From Cryptomeria japonica (taxonomy: Eukaryota > Streptophyta > Pinopsida > Cupressales > Cupressaceae): a DNA stretch of 64,000 bases. Positions 33,475-44,820 of this stretch are shown piece after piece (within the stretch, counting starts at the first letter, position 1; the number at the start of each line of letters is the position of its first letter). The position numbers were made by a program, and so were the translations under genes. The notes under the pieces are model-generated. The model saw only the letters and a list, made by a program, of their open reading frames with translations. It had not been told where the DNA came from and searched no databases. The stretch covers positions 184,313,451 through 184,377,450 of the forward strand of contig NC_081413.1 in assembly GCF_030272615.1 (NCBI RefSeq), given 5' to 3'.

Positions 33475-34420
33475 ATGATGAAGAGGGAAGGTCCAAAGTT
33501 TAATAGAGAAAATTTCAGTATATGGAAAGACAGAATGAAGATATACATCAGACGCATGGGTGCTCAACACTGGAGCTATGTTGAGAATTCCTATGTTGCC
33601 CCTACTGGTACTCTCACCGATGACCAAAAGAGAGAGATGCAGGAGAATGGGCAAGTCATGGAAGCCCTAATTAGTAGTTTATTTGACATTGAGTTTATTG
33701 ATGTCCAAGATAAGGTAAATCCCAAATAGGTATGGGATACTCTTGAAAATATCTATGGCGGTGATGAGCATGTAAAACAAGCCAAGGAAGAAAGCCTTAG
33801 AGGGAAGTTTGAAGACATGCAGATGGTTGAAGGTGAAACCATTCAATAGTATGGAATAAGAATCAAAACCGTTGTTGGAGATATCAAGAGTGCAGGTGGT
33901 AAAATGGAAGATTCCACTGTGGTAAGAAAAGTCCTGAGATCCCTATTGCCAGTCTATGCAATAAGGGTTGCTGCTATTCAGGAGCTGAGATCAATAGACA
34001 AGACTAAGGAATCCCTAGACTCCATCATTGCAAAGTTGACAGCCTATGAGCTAAATAGCTTTGATGGCAGTGTTCAAAAGACTGAATCAACTTTTAAAGC
34101 TTCTACTGCACCATCTAGAAAAGGAAAAGAAGCTAGCACCAGTGGTGAACCAAGACAAAGTAGAGAAATGGATGATGAGGAGATTCTGATGGCATTTGAA
34201 GCTCTCCTTGCCAGGAAACTTCCTAAAGGAATCGGCAAATACAGAGGTAAGTTTCCTTTGAAATGCTTTTCTTGTAATCAGATAGGACATATTGTTGTAA
34301 ACTGTCCTAATGGCGACAATAAGGACAAACCAGAAAGGTTCAAGAAATTCAAAGGAGGAAATCGGAGAAACTATTTTGTGGCAGTTGATGAAGGTGTCAC
34401 AGATGAGGAATCAGAGGATG
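33475..34420 (+). pseudogene. copia gag
   Basis: Starts MMKREGPKFNRENFSIWKDR, the usual copia gag opening (..F.G.NF..WK..M). It continues in the same frame through TAG stops at 33727 and 33847 into LRSLLPVYAIRVAAIQEL. The CCHC zinc knuckle CFSCNQIGHIVVNC (near 34265) binds element RNA. The frame is continuous with protease and integrase, as is normal in copia Gag-Pol. Confidence 0.9.
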
Positions 34421-35688
34421 AAGAAAATGAAGATATTGTGTTTGTTGTTGTCAAGGAAGATGTGTCAGACAAGAAGGCCCTTGTCTCCCAGTTTGATAAT
34501 TCCAATGAGTGGATCATTGACAGTGGTTGTTCTCACCATATGATTGGTGACCGGAGCAAGTTTCTATCCTGGGAAGAGTATGATGGTGGTGTGGTACGCT
34601 TTGGTAATGATGCACCATGTATGGTCAAAGGCAGAGGGTCCATCTCTCTGAATGGAAAGAGTAGTGCTGACAATGTGTACTGGGTTGATGGTCTCACACA
34701 CAACCTTCTGAGTGTTGCCCAGCTGAACGACAGTGGTCTCACTCTGGAATTCAAGAATGGAGTGTGTAGAATCAAAGGAAAGAATGGTGAATTGGTGGCC
34801 ACCGGCATGCAGACCAAAGGTAACCTATTTCAGCTGAATGCAAATATAAGTACATGTCTTATGGCTAAATTTGATGATAGTTGGATATGGCATAAGAGAC
34901 TTTGCCATGTAATCTTTGATAACTTTGTGAAGGCTAGTAAGATCAAGGTAGTTAGAGGGTTGCCGATGCTAAGCAAACTAGATAATACCTTGTGCAGAGA
35001 GTGTCTATTGGGGAAAATGTATTCCTCAACCTTTAAAGGTAAATCTTTCACTGCTGACAATTTGCTTGATCTTGTGCATACTAATTTGTGTGGTCCTATG
35101 AAAACTAGGAGTGTGCAGGGTGATATGTACTTCATGATTCTCACTGATGACTGCTCAAGAATGATGTGGGTCACATTCTTGAAAGATAAGTCTGAAGCTT
35201 TTGTAAAGTTCAAAGCTTTCAGAGCATTAGTGGAGAAGGAAAGTAGTAAAAGGATCAAGTGCCTAAGAACTGATCAAGGAGGGAAATTCACTTCCGGTGA
35301 ATTCAACAAGTACTATGAAGAACATGGCATCAAGAGGCAACTGTTTGCCCCCCAGACTCCACAACAGAATGGCCTAGCAGAGAGGAATAACCGAATTGTG
35401 GTTGAAGCAGGTAGAACCATGTTGATTCAAGGAAAGGTAGCCCACACCTTTTGGAGAGAAGAGGTGAGCACTGCAGTCTATACAATGAACTGGGTACTCA
35501 TCAAGAAAGGTAAGGATAAAACTCCTTATGAGTATTGGACCGGTAAGACACCTGTGGTTAGCTACTTTAGAGTATTTGGTAGCAAATGTTACATCAAGAG
35601 GAGTGAACACCAGAGCAAATTTGATGTGAAATGTGATGAGGGACATAGGGTATTCCACCAAGAGAAAAGCTCTCAAGTGTTTCAATAA
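34421..35688 (+). pseudogene. copia protease and integrase
   Basis: The protease has WIIDSGCSHHM (DSG active site, near 34512). Integrase follows with the HHCC finger (WHKRLCH.. and CRECLLGK, near 34890-35010), then the core DDE segments: LTDDCSRMMWV, LRTDQGGKF and TPQQNGLAERNNR with the catalytic Glu. Near 35640 the frame shifts (DEG is followed by RVF.. instead of the expected continuation), and TAA closes the frame at 35686. Integrase would insert the cDNA; this copy is broken. Confidence 0.9.
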
Positions 35689-36877
35689 TAGGACTTAGAG
35701 AATTATGGAAAGCATCAATGTAAGAGTTGATGAAACCTCTAAGAAAACTGAGGAAACCAACAGTAAGCAAGCGACAAATGAACCGATTGTAACCTTCTGG
35801 GAACCGGTTGTCAGTCAACCAAGTACCAATAATAGTGTTCCTACACCGGTAGATGTAGATGCTGATACTGATGGAGATGAGGATGAAGAAGAAAAGCAAG
35901 AGGAATCTATCAAGACCATTCTGTGGTATGTTAAGCTGAATCATGATCCTAAGCAGATCATAGGAGATAAGGATGCAGGAATCCTTACACAAAGAAAGGT
36001 CAGAGAAAACTCATGTATGATCTCCAAATTTGAGCTCAAATCATTCAAAGAGGCACATAAAGATGAAGACTAGATCAAGGCAATGGAAGAGGAACTTGAC
36101 CAAATAGAGAAAAATGGTACATGGTCTTTGGTACCCAGACCAGAGCATAAAAATGTCATTGGTACTAAATGGGTTTTCAGAAATAAGCTGAATGAGGATG
36201 GCACAGTGATTAGGAACAAAGCCAGATTGGTGTGCAAAGGATATGCTCAAGAAGAAGGAGAAGACTATGGATAAACCTTTGCTCCTGTAGCCAGATTGGA
36301 AGGAGTTTGTATGCTTCTTGCATATGCAGCTTTTAAAGGTTTCAAAGTATATCAAATGGATGTAAAATCTGCATTCCTAAATGGTGTACTTGAAGAGGAG
36401 GTGTATATAGAGCAACCAGAGGGGTTTTCCCTATCGGGAGACAGTGACATGGTATGCAGGCTACATAAAGCCTTATATGGTCTAAAGCAGGCACTTAGAG
36501 CTTGGTATGAACGTCTGCATTCCCATCTTGTGAAGATTGGATTTGAGAGAACAAGTGAAGATAGTAATATCTACTTGAAGTCTGAAGGAGATCAGATCCT
36601 GATTTGTGAGGTATTTGTTGATGACATTATCTTTGGTGGAGATGACAAGCTGAGTCATGAGTTTGCAGATGAGATGAAGAAAGAGTTTGAGATGTCACTC
36701 ATAGGGGAGATTAAGTTCTTCATTGGACTACAGATCCAACAGATGAAAGATGAAATCTTTATCACTCAGTCCAAGTATGTCAAAGAGGTGTTGAAGACCT
36801 TTGGCATGGAAGATAGCAAACCGGTTGGAACACCGATGGTGACTGGTTGTAAACTATCTGTGTGGGAGAAAAAGTGA
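35641..36877 (+). pseudogene. copia reverse transcriptase
   Basis: In the shifted frame the integrase C-terminus resumes (GYSTKRKALKCF), with TAG near 35695. The RT starts after a charged linker: [55 protein letters not shown], then TAA at 36272, then [32 protein letters not shown], and the active site VFVDDIIFG (both Asp present). A TAG also lies at 36071. The reading frame is cut at 36858 by the nested solo LTR. Confidence 0.9.
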
Positions 36878-38515
36878 CACTAAGCAAACATGCCCTAATC
36901 TCACTTTCAACCACACACTTGTGGAATACGAAAGAGCCTAGAGGTATCACACAATTGGCTACTTCTTCTTGTGGAAGAGAGAGCCATGGGCTACCTATTA
37001 GGATTTCTATTCCTTTGTTGCAATTGAAAGATGAAATGATGCAAGTTCAATCCCTAACCCCAAAGTGCAAGTATGAACTAATAACAAGATTGCAGAATTG
37101 AACTTAAACAATGGAAAGCTGTAAACACAAGGACAAGACAAGAATGCAAATGCGTACCCGGAGTTAAAATTTGACTGAAAATGTTCGGGACGGGGGCGTG
37201 GGCGCCACTGTCCTGATTCTGCCCTTGAAACTGCTCCGGAAACTGCTGTTTTGCAAAGTTGTCAAAAATGCTAAAAAGTGCTGTCAGAAGGACCAGGGTG
37301 CCCAGTACCCCTGTCCCAGGGACTAGGGCGCCTAGCGCCCCTGTCCTGGCAGGACCAGGGTGCCCCACGCCCCTGTCCTGGTCTTTTTCTCTAAGATTTG
37401 GTGTGAAGTTCGGTCTCCGTCTGCTTCTTCCGGATCTGTAACTTGCGGCGTCGTCCGAATTCCGAAACCTGCACTTATATCTGAAAAAGTGTGGTGGGCG
37501 GCTATATAGGGTTTTGCCTTAGTCAAACCCCCGCTTCGGTGATTTCCACCTCCACGAATAGCCAAGTTGTATTGTAAAATGTATTGTGTGTGCAGACCTA
37601 GTGTGTGTGCAAGGTCCTTAAATGCAAGAAAGCAAACTAGAGCAACCTAGAAAGTAAACCCTAATTGCTTGTAAATGATAATGTAAATGCTCTAAATCAA
37701 GATGCAAAGTGATCTAAAGCATGAATAAAGGATATATTGAAGCTTATGCAAAGACATGAAAACAACACGAAATCATACCCAACCCTTAAGGGAGGAGTAC
37801 AAGCCAATCTTCAGTCGGTAATCTCCTATTGTTCTTCAATGTCTCCCAAGCCCTAAATGAATGAAATTGATGAATGCTTGATGGATGGATATTGAATGTT
37901 ATTGAAGTCTTCAAAGATCTGCTCTTTCGCTGCATAGAAGGTCCTCAAAAGCCAAAATTCCCATCCTTTCAAATGAAGAAAGAGAGCTCTTATATATGAA
38001 ACCCTAGGTCTTAATTCCAACTTTTGGCTGACCTAGAGATTGAATCTCCTGCCAATTTCTTGGGGTTAAGCTTTATTTTATGATTAGGTCGTGCTCCTAA
38101 AATTTCGGGAAAAATGTCCGGGACCATGTGCACGCCGGGCGCCATGGTCCCGACAACTTTTCACCAAATTTTCAGGGCCGTCGGATATGATGATTTTAGA
38201 GAGAATCCCGAAGTTACAGGTGATTTCAAGATGTTTTGACCCCCAAAATCAAGCCCCCAAGTTCAAAATAGGACCTAATTAGGGTTTTTGATTAAATGAT
38301 GTATTGGAAGAATAAAATGAAAGGGGCACACTTTAATGAAAGGGCCCAACCTTATGATGTGGGAGATGATGAAATAGGACCTTAGACCTAATTAATTTAA
38401 TTAATTAAGCGCTAAGGGGAAATGCAATGCAAAATGCAAAATGCGCCAAGGCGGGTGCTAAACTAGGTGTGAAATTATACCACCCTAGCAAGTGTGTACA
38501 ATTTATGACGCTACA
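36859..38515 (-). mobile_element. solo gypsy-type LTR nested in the copia pol
   Basis: Inserted between RT and RNase H. It starts TGTGTGGGAG and ends CGCTACA on the plus strand and is flanked by CTATC on both sides (36854-36858 and 38516-38520), a perfect 5-bp target duplication. On the minus strand it begins TGTAGCGTCATAAATTGTAC. At 1657 bases with no coding content or internal PBS/PPT, it is best read as a solo LTR left by recombination between the two ends of an element. It includes GC-rich hairpin words at 37187-37380 and 38119-38152. Insert plus duplication is 1662 bases (a multiple of three), so the flanking pol frame is formally kept. Confidence 0.85.
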
Positions 38516-39229
38516 CTATCCAAAGAGGATGACTCAGCATTGGTTGATGAGAAGGAATACCGATCAATGATTGGTAAGTTGCATTATGTAGTGCATAGCA
38601 GACCAGATATTGCACATGCAGTTGGCATTACTGCAAGGTTCCAGAAAAGCCCAAGAGAATCCCACTTGGTTGCAGTCAAGCGGATTCTTAGGTATCCGAA
38701 GGGAATTGTTGATTATGGATTGTGGTATCCATATAGCAAGGATTTCAACTTAAAAGTATACACAGATGCTGATTGGGCAGGTAATGTAGATGACTGGAAA
38801 AGCACAACCGGTGGTGAATTCTTTCTCGGTGGTAGACTGGTCTCATGGATGAGTAAGAAGCAGAGTTGTATCTCTCAGTATACAACGGAAGCAGAGTATG
38901 TTGCAGCTTTCATGAACTGCACTCAGACAATTTGGATGAAGCATGTATTAAATGGCTTCCAAGTTCATGTATATGAACCAGTAAGTATATTTTGTGACAA
39001 TACTAGTGCAATTAATATCTCCAAGATTCCAGTTTTACATTCTAGAACCAAGCACTTTGAGCTTAAGTATCATTTCTTGAGGGAAAAGGTTCAGAACAAA
39101 GAGATTGCACTGGAACATGTTTCCAGTAAGGAGCAATTAGTAGACATATTCACCAAGCCTCTCCCAAAGGCTACATTTATGTACTTAAGAGGTGAACTAG
39201 GGGTGTTGCCCCTTCAGGAGGTAAACTAA
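38516..39229 (+). pseudogene. copia RNase H and Pol C-terminus
   Basis: Begins in SKEDDSALVDEKEYRSMIG and SRPDIAHAVGI, then the RNase H motifs VYTDADWAGNVDDWKSTTGG, SKKQSCISQYTTEAEYVAA, IFCDNTSAINISK and RTKHFELKYHFLREKV, and ends DIFTKPLPKATFMYLRGELG. Intact to its TAA stop. It removes RNA from hybrids during reverse transcription. Confidence 0.9.
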
Positions 39230-39458
39230 AGGCATATGCTCCACATCAGTCAGGTATTGCATAGTCATTTTTTTTTGGATTGATGTGTTGAAGGATGCTA
39301 CTCCTCAGGGGGAGCAACATAATGGAACAGGGAAGCTTTTGCCTCCACTTTGGCATTGTTGTCAAAGGGGGAGAAGATGTGAAGCAGAGAAGATATCTGC
39401 AGAAAATGGGGAGAAGATGTGAAGTGGAGAGATATCTTTGTATATTGCCATCAATGCC

Positions 39459-39470
39459 AAAGGGGGAGAT
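39459..39470 (+). promoter_or_regulatory. polypurine tract of the copia element
   Basis: AAAGGGGGAGAT abuts the 3' LTR start. A second copy, AAAGGGGGAGAA, lies 95 bases upstream (39364-39375). CCATCAATGCCAA just before the tract is nearly complementary to TTGTCATTGATG at 39517-39528 inside the LTR. Confidence 0.9.
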
Positions 39471-40910
39471 TGTTGGCATTATGTGAACCGGTATGAGGAC
39501 AAAATGACATTAGGTGTTGTCATTGATGTCAATATGATGAAGAGAAGAGAACTGGTATAACACTATGAACCAAAATTTGTGCCAAAGTGAAGTGGTGTGT
39601 TTGTTCAAGGTGAACCGGCATATGGCTATGGGAATCGGGACATGGAAGCGTTGTATGACTACCGATTGGTAGTCTCAACTTCAGGGTTTCTGGTTGAAGT
39701 GCTTCAAGCCTGTGTGGCTCAACTGGTGACTTTGTGTGATGAGTCAGCATGATAATGAAGAATAGATCGTGTTGCCACGCATGCCTTGTGTGTGTGAAGG
39801 ATCTTGCATGAAGGAGATTCTTCCTATCTACCTCAGGAATGTGTGAAGTCTGTAAATGGTGATAACGTGTGATGGGTTATCAACCGCCATGAAATCGGTG
39901 GAAAAGGAACGATGGAGATTAATGTAGTGTGCTCAATGGTCAAGATTGAACCATTTGAATTCCTTAACCTAACAGGTTTAGGGTTTAGGGTTTATGCTAC
40001 CGACCTATCTGTTTTCCTATAAGGTCGATGTTGTGATTCTTTCTAGGGTTGCTGGCAAAAGTTTTGTGTGTGTATCCAAGAGAAGAGATACATGATTCTT
40101 GCCAGACCAGAGGAGAGAAGTGATACTTGCAGAGTGTAGGTGCAGAAGGTGAAGAGGAGCTTAAGTGGATCTGCATTGACATTGAGTGTTGTTACTAGAT
40201 CATTGTAATACCTATTGATCTCTAGCCACTTCAACAGTTGAGAAATCCCTTAACAGGGTAGCTTTAACCGACTTGTTGTAAATCCTTTAATAGGGTGACT
40301 CAAAACCATTGAGTTCTTGAAATCCTCTAACAAGGTAATCTTTAACAGGGTTTAACCCTTAACCAGGTATTCTAGCCATCCCTTAACCGGGTGATCCCTA
40401 ACAGGATCGGTTCCTAACAGAACCTATTGTATTAGTCTTTAACCGAACAAGGCTCCTAACAGAGCGGACTTCTAAAGAGTTCAAAAACAAGCTTGTGGGT
40501 ATTCATCCCCACCGTGGTTTTTTCCAGTTGGGTTTCCACGTGAAAAATATGTGTGTCATGTGTGATGTCTTCTTCATGTGATGCTATGTTGTTTTCTTTT
40601 AAGTGGTGAATCATGTTGATCTAGTTTCTTATATGTATATCTTTGATGGTAGATTACTTGTTCATGCATTAGGGTGAAATGGAAATGAAGTGTTAGATTG
40701 TATGAGAAGATAAGTGTCAACCAGTTTATGTTTGTCTCAGCTATTCTGGGTTTTGTCGGTTGTACTCTATTTAAGGACCGATGTTACTGTTTGTCTGTCA
40801 ATGCATAGTGTCTGTAGACAAACCAGTTCAAGAGTGTGTTTTTGTCTGTACTGATTTACCCCCCCCTCTCAGTACTGGTTTGGTACTATTCGTTCATCAT
40901 TGAGTTATCA
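39471..40910 (+). repeat. 3' LTR of the copia element
   Basis: Partner of 31970-33403, with telo-box run 39975-39993, TATAAG 40018-40023 and hairpin array about 40245-40490. In this copy GGTTC-CTAACA-GAACC (40409-40424) is a perfect 5-bp stem where the 5' LTR has one mismatch. Confidence 0.95.
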
Positions 40911-40915
40911 TTTCT

Positions 40916-41156
40916 CTTCTACATATTTCTTTCCCTCCCTCTCCAATTCTTTTCCTACCTACTTGCCCCTCTTTCTTTCTTTCTTTTTGAACTCTTTCCC
41001 TCACCTATATACCTTTACCCTCTGTAGGTATCTCAAAAACTCACTATCTACCTCTCCCCCCATCTCTCTTTCTCTTTGTTCTTTTCTCTCTCATTTTTTA
41101 TCTCACCCCCTCTCTCTCAATTATGGCATCTCCATCCTCTCTCTCCATCTCCTAAT
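40916..41156. repeat. polypyrimidine tract, right part
   Basis: Continuation of 31681-31969 on the far side of the copia insertion: CTTTCCCTCCCTCTCC, CTTTCTTTCTTTC and CACCCCCTCTCTCTC. Frames here are Pro/Ser/Leu-rich artefacts of composition. Confidence 0.8.
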
Positions 41157-41300
41157 ACGGTTGACATTCAAACTATGGTGACCATTAGAATTTTAAAGCT
41201 CTGTAGGTGGGTGGTTGTCGACCCAATGGTTGAGGACATTTTTTTCTCAGTCGACGCCCGATATCTGATCCTCTTTGCATACAACCACCAAAGATGTTCT
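41157..41300 (+). repeat. gypsy LTR fragment, partner at 54432-54575
   Basis: ACATTCAAACTAYGGTGACC, TTAGAATTTTAAAGCTC, AGGTGGGTGGTT, CGACCCAATGG and CAACCACCAAAGAT occur in the same order at 54432-54575, where they lie inside the right-hand gypsy LTR. About 140 bases, truncated on both sides. Confidence 0.8.
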
Positions 41301-43933
41301 TGAGAGATATCTGAAAGATTTCACATTGATTTGATGCTTCGCTACAATATTCATAAGATACAGAGCATCTGGGAGAACTTTAGGGTTGAGCATTTATTGC
41401 ACCTTAAAGTTAGGTATTTGAAGGATAAAAAGGCATTTTAACATTCATTTCTCACATTGTGTTCGAAGTGAAAGAGCAGGAGAGTGTGGTGAAGAAGATT
41501 GTGCAGCTAAACCAAAGATTGAAAGGATTCAGCGAAGATTTCTTGCATCTGACTGAAGATAAAAAGGTATTTTCTGAGTTCGAGCTATTTGTTCATAACC
41601 TAGAATTCAATATGGGCATCATCTGGTTCTGGTGTGGCAACTCCATTGGTTGTTGAAATAACTGATAGGGCAAGGCCTAAGTTCAAGAAGCATCCATACA
41701 AATTGATGGAATATGATCCAAAAAGAGCATTGTCATCTATTATGTATGGGGTTTTGCACATTGAAGATATTAGGGAATACATCCATTGCAATATTGAGGA
41801 GCTTGGGAATGCTGAAATACTATCACTGTACACCAAGCACATGATAGATGGTATGGGAAAATTGAAACCAGATCTAAAATCTCTACAGGATAAGGGTTTC
41901 ATTCGGTTTGTGAACTTTCTGGTTTTTAATGAACTCGAATGGGTTAGATACATTTTGAGCAGGGTCCATGATCAATTCATATGGCTTGATAAACCATACA
42001 AGATCACCAATAATGCAATCCAAGTGGTAACATGTTTGAATGCAACCGATGAAGTTCTTGGTTTAAGAAATGTGAAGAACATGACTGTGACAGAGGTAAG
42101 CAGTTCCTAGCATGATAGAAAATCGATGACAATAAGTGAGATTATTGAATATGATGTCAAATTTTCCTCCATGGTGTCAAGGTACAAGGTATATCAATCT
42201 AGTAGAGCAAACTCAGTCTACGGTACAACTATATATGTTGCTTATCAAATTATTAAGGAGGATAAGCTGTATGATTTGTGTGGAGTACTTCTGAGTGAAC
42301 TAATGAGAAATCTAAATAAGATAAAGCAGGAGAAGAAGCATATTTTTAAGTTTGATCAAGGAAGTTTTGCAAGGATTGGGAGATGCTCAAGCACAGAAAG
42401 CTATCTTACAGGGTTAATTCAAATCCTTCCAAGGCATGATGCAGAGAAGGGAAAGGATCCCAAAGGAGATTTTAGAAAAGTATGAGGACACCATATGCTT
42501 CATGGTGGAAATTGACCAATGCCTAATGGAAGCCATTGAACCAAGGACGGTATGGATCATGCCCATGGGGTATGAAGTTGATGTGATTACTCTTGATGCA
42601 TATGCTCAACATCTTTTGAGTAGGACGATGGATGAAAATGAAGAAAGATTTGGGACTTACAAGGAGAAAAGTTTGAGCTTGCACTCCCAATTCACCAAGC
42701 CCGAAATGCAGAAGAGAGTGAGAAAAGAAGTAGAGAAGCTTGCTGAAGATATGGGAATTACCAAGGAAGCAGTTTGCAGGGCCTGAGAATAGAACATCTT
42801 AAAAGAGGAGGACATGGTCAAACCCAAGAAGACTAAACCAATTACTCCTCCTAAGCCAAGGCAAACCAAGTCAACACCTTCATCAGGTGCTCAAAAGATT
42901 GTCCCTCCACCAAAGCATCAAATGAAATCATCTGGTGGAACAGAGAAGAGGAAGAAAGGGAAGCCAGAAAGAGTCTATGTGGCAGCCACTGCAGAAGAAG
43001 ATACAAAGTCTAATGAAGTAGTGAGAGAAGTGAAGGTTGGAGATAAGATTGAACATGTTCCAGTGGCAAGAGACACTGTGGACAAGGGCAAGAAAATTAT
43101 CAGTGACATAGATCTCACCAAAGGGCCTATTGATCTCAACTCACTATCTCTTGTCCAAGCACTCAAGCTTGAAGCACTTGCATAGACCAAAGCTAGTGAA
43201 GACTTATTGAAGTATCAATTCTGAGGATAAAGAGCTCATATCCATGGCTACAAGCATGTTGGAGAAAATTATGCCATCTTTTAAGCAAGATATTGTAGAC
43301 TCACCCTCCGATAAGATGAGGAGCATGCTTAAGTTTGTGGATTCTCATTTTGTATCTTTAGAGAAAGTTGTTGAAGGAAAGGTTCTTAGACAATTCAATG
43401 CTATGCAGTTAAGGACAATTTTGAAAATGGTTGAAGGTGATAGGAGTAGTTTGACTGCCAGTTTGAAGGCCATTCGGGAGGCATTGGATGAAGGCGGTAA
43501 GATTTATAAGTCATTTCTTCTTTTGCCTAAGTTCACAATTGAGATTGATAAGAAGACCAAGGAATGTGAAGGGCAATTAGCCGATATATCTCAATCCTTT
43601 GCCTCCAAATCAGTTTTTGCTAGAAATCTTGAAGCTCAAATGATGGCTCTCCTTGACAAAATCAAGAGCCTTAATCAGGAAAAAGATAGAGTAGTTGGAA
43701 GAGTGGGAGAACTCAGGAACTTAATCACTCCCCAGTTGGATACCTTGCTTAGCAGTTAGCAGGATGCTATGAATACTCTGAATAAGAATTTCCCTTTAGA
43801 TCTTAGAGGAGTAGAGATGAATGCCTATCTGTTTAGTGCTCTTATCAACATTTTGGAGAACCTTGAGAAAGGTTGGGATGATCACCTGCAATCTTTAAAG
43901 ACCATTTTTGCAAACATTTTGAAATTTCTGTAA
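41301..43933 (+). pseudogene. accessory coiled-coil ORF of a copia element (unknown family)
   Basis: Plus-strand pieces 41609-42110, 42126-42485, 42436-42786, 42814-43185 and 43244-43933 read as one protein broken by two frameshifts (near 42450 and 43190) and stops. The N-terminal part starts near SGSGVATPLVVEITD and has FIWLDKPYKITNNAIQVVTC, then YDLCGVLLSELMRNLNKIKQ. A Lys/Pro-rich basic stretch follows (KPKKTKPITPPKPRQTKSTP near 42820; GTEKRKKGKPE), then a long helical C-terminus with heptads (MMALLDKIKSLNQEKDRVVG). It ends about 190 bases before a PPT and LTR start, the position of env-like or extra ORFs in large copia elements. I do not recognise the family and assign no function. Confidence 0.6.
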
Positions 43934-44124
43934 GTTATTGAGTATACTTTTGTACATAAATTTTGGTGGATACCTACCTTTTCCATTGATGTCAAAGGGG
44001 GAGAGAGAGGAATGAAAAATGATGTATATTCTCAGGGGGAGATTGTTGAGTTGTTGAGCTATTATATTTTTGCAGTTTTGAAGTTTTACAGTGTCATTTT
44101 TCATCAAGTGTTGCCATCAATGCC

Positions 44125-44136
44125 AAAGGGGGAGAT
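44125..44136 (+). promoter_or_regulatory. polypurine tract of the second copia element
   Basis: AAAGGGGGAGAT directly before TGTTGGCAAGAG. Further PPT-like words lie upstream at 43994 (AAAGGGGGAGAGAGAGG) and 44033 (CAGGGGGAGATTGTTG). Confidence 0.85.
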
Positions 44137-44820
44137 TGTTGGCAAGAGACACTGTACTAGTTGAGTTAAGTGCTTAAGGAATATTTTGGGGTTGTCATTG
44201 ATGGAAACTCAGATCAGAAATCACATCCGGTATACATAGAATTGTTCTACCGGAAGTTTGATATCCATTTTGCTTAAGTCTAGAAGGTGGAATACAATAT
44301 GCGATAGAGTATGAGTACATTGAAAAAAAATCAATTTTGGTTGCGGTGGAAGAGTTAGGTGATTAGATGTTGGAGACAACTTAATTCGCAATCCTAGCCT
44401 CCTGTATTGATTCTCATGCAAGATAGAAGATCCAGTATCCGATATTTCAAGAAGAACAAGGTTATTTTGGTGTAGTGTGTTATGCAAAATCTTTAGGATG
44501 ATTTCGGTGATTGGTTTTGAGTTCGAGGTGATTGAGCTGACATGTGTGAAGCATTTAATCAATTTGTTTAGGTCTGCATATGGGTTTGTAATCAGATTGA
44601 GCTGACTTATTGTTACACGTTTCATGTTTTGCAGATATTTTGAAGCCAACATATTTGTGACCTAATCTGATGATGTAGATATATAAGACCAATTTATTTG
44701 AGCATTTAATATATAGATGTGAGTGTGAAAAGAGTGTATGAGCGTTTGAGTGCAGTTTCATGTTTTCTATCTTTGATTTGGTGCTCCGGTATATGACAGA
44801 GCAGAACAAAGTAGTTTGTC
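44137..44820 (+). repeat. copia 3' LTR, left part
   Basis: Starts TGTTGGCAAGAGACACTG after the PPT. GATATATAAGACC near 44676 looks like the LTR TATA box. No matching LTR end is found before the minus-strand reading frame. The sequence at 50740-51123 has the composition of a copia R/U5 end and may be its right part, with about 5.9 kb inserted between. That join is an inference. Confidence 0.6.

Larger units (their letters stand above)
31970..40910 (+). mobile_element. Ty1/copia LTR retrotransposon, structurally complete, pol broken
   Basis: LTRs of 1434 and 1440 bases (31970-33403, 39471-40910) start TGTTGGCATTATGTGAAC and end GAGTTATCA. TTTCT lies directly before the first (31965-31969) and after the second (40911-40915), a perfect 5-bp target duplication. 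The PBS (33406) and PPT (39459) are in place. Gag, protease, integrase, RT and RNase H follow in copia order. The LTRs differ at roughly one base in fifteen by eye, mostly C/T and G/A, so the insertion is not recent. Stops, one frameshift and a nested 1657-bp solo LTR disable it. Confidence 0.95.

Noticed and set aside
34533-35992. Minus-strand frames opposite the copia pol
   Set aside because: Shadows of the plus-strand Gag-Pol frame.
37078-37565. Gly/Pro/Ala-rich frames
   Set aside because: They translate the GC-rich hairpin segment of the solo LTR and cross no known domain.
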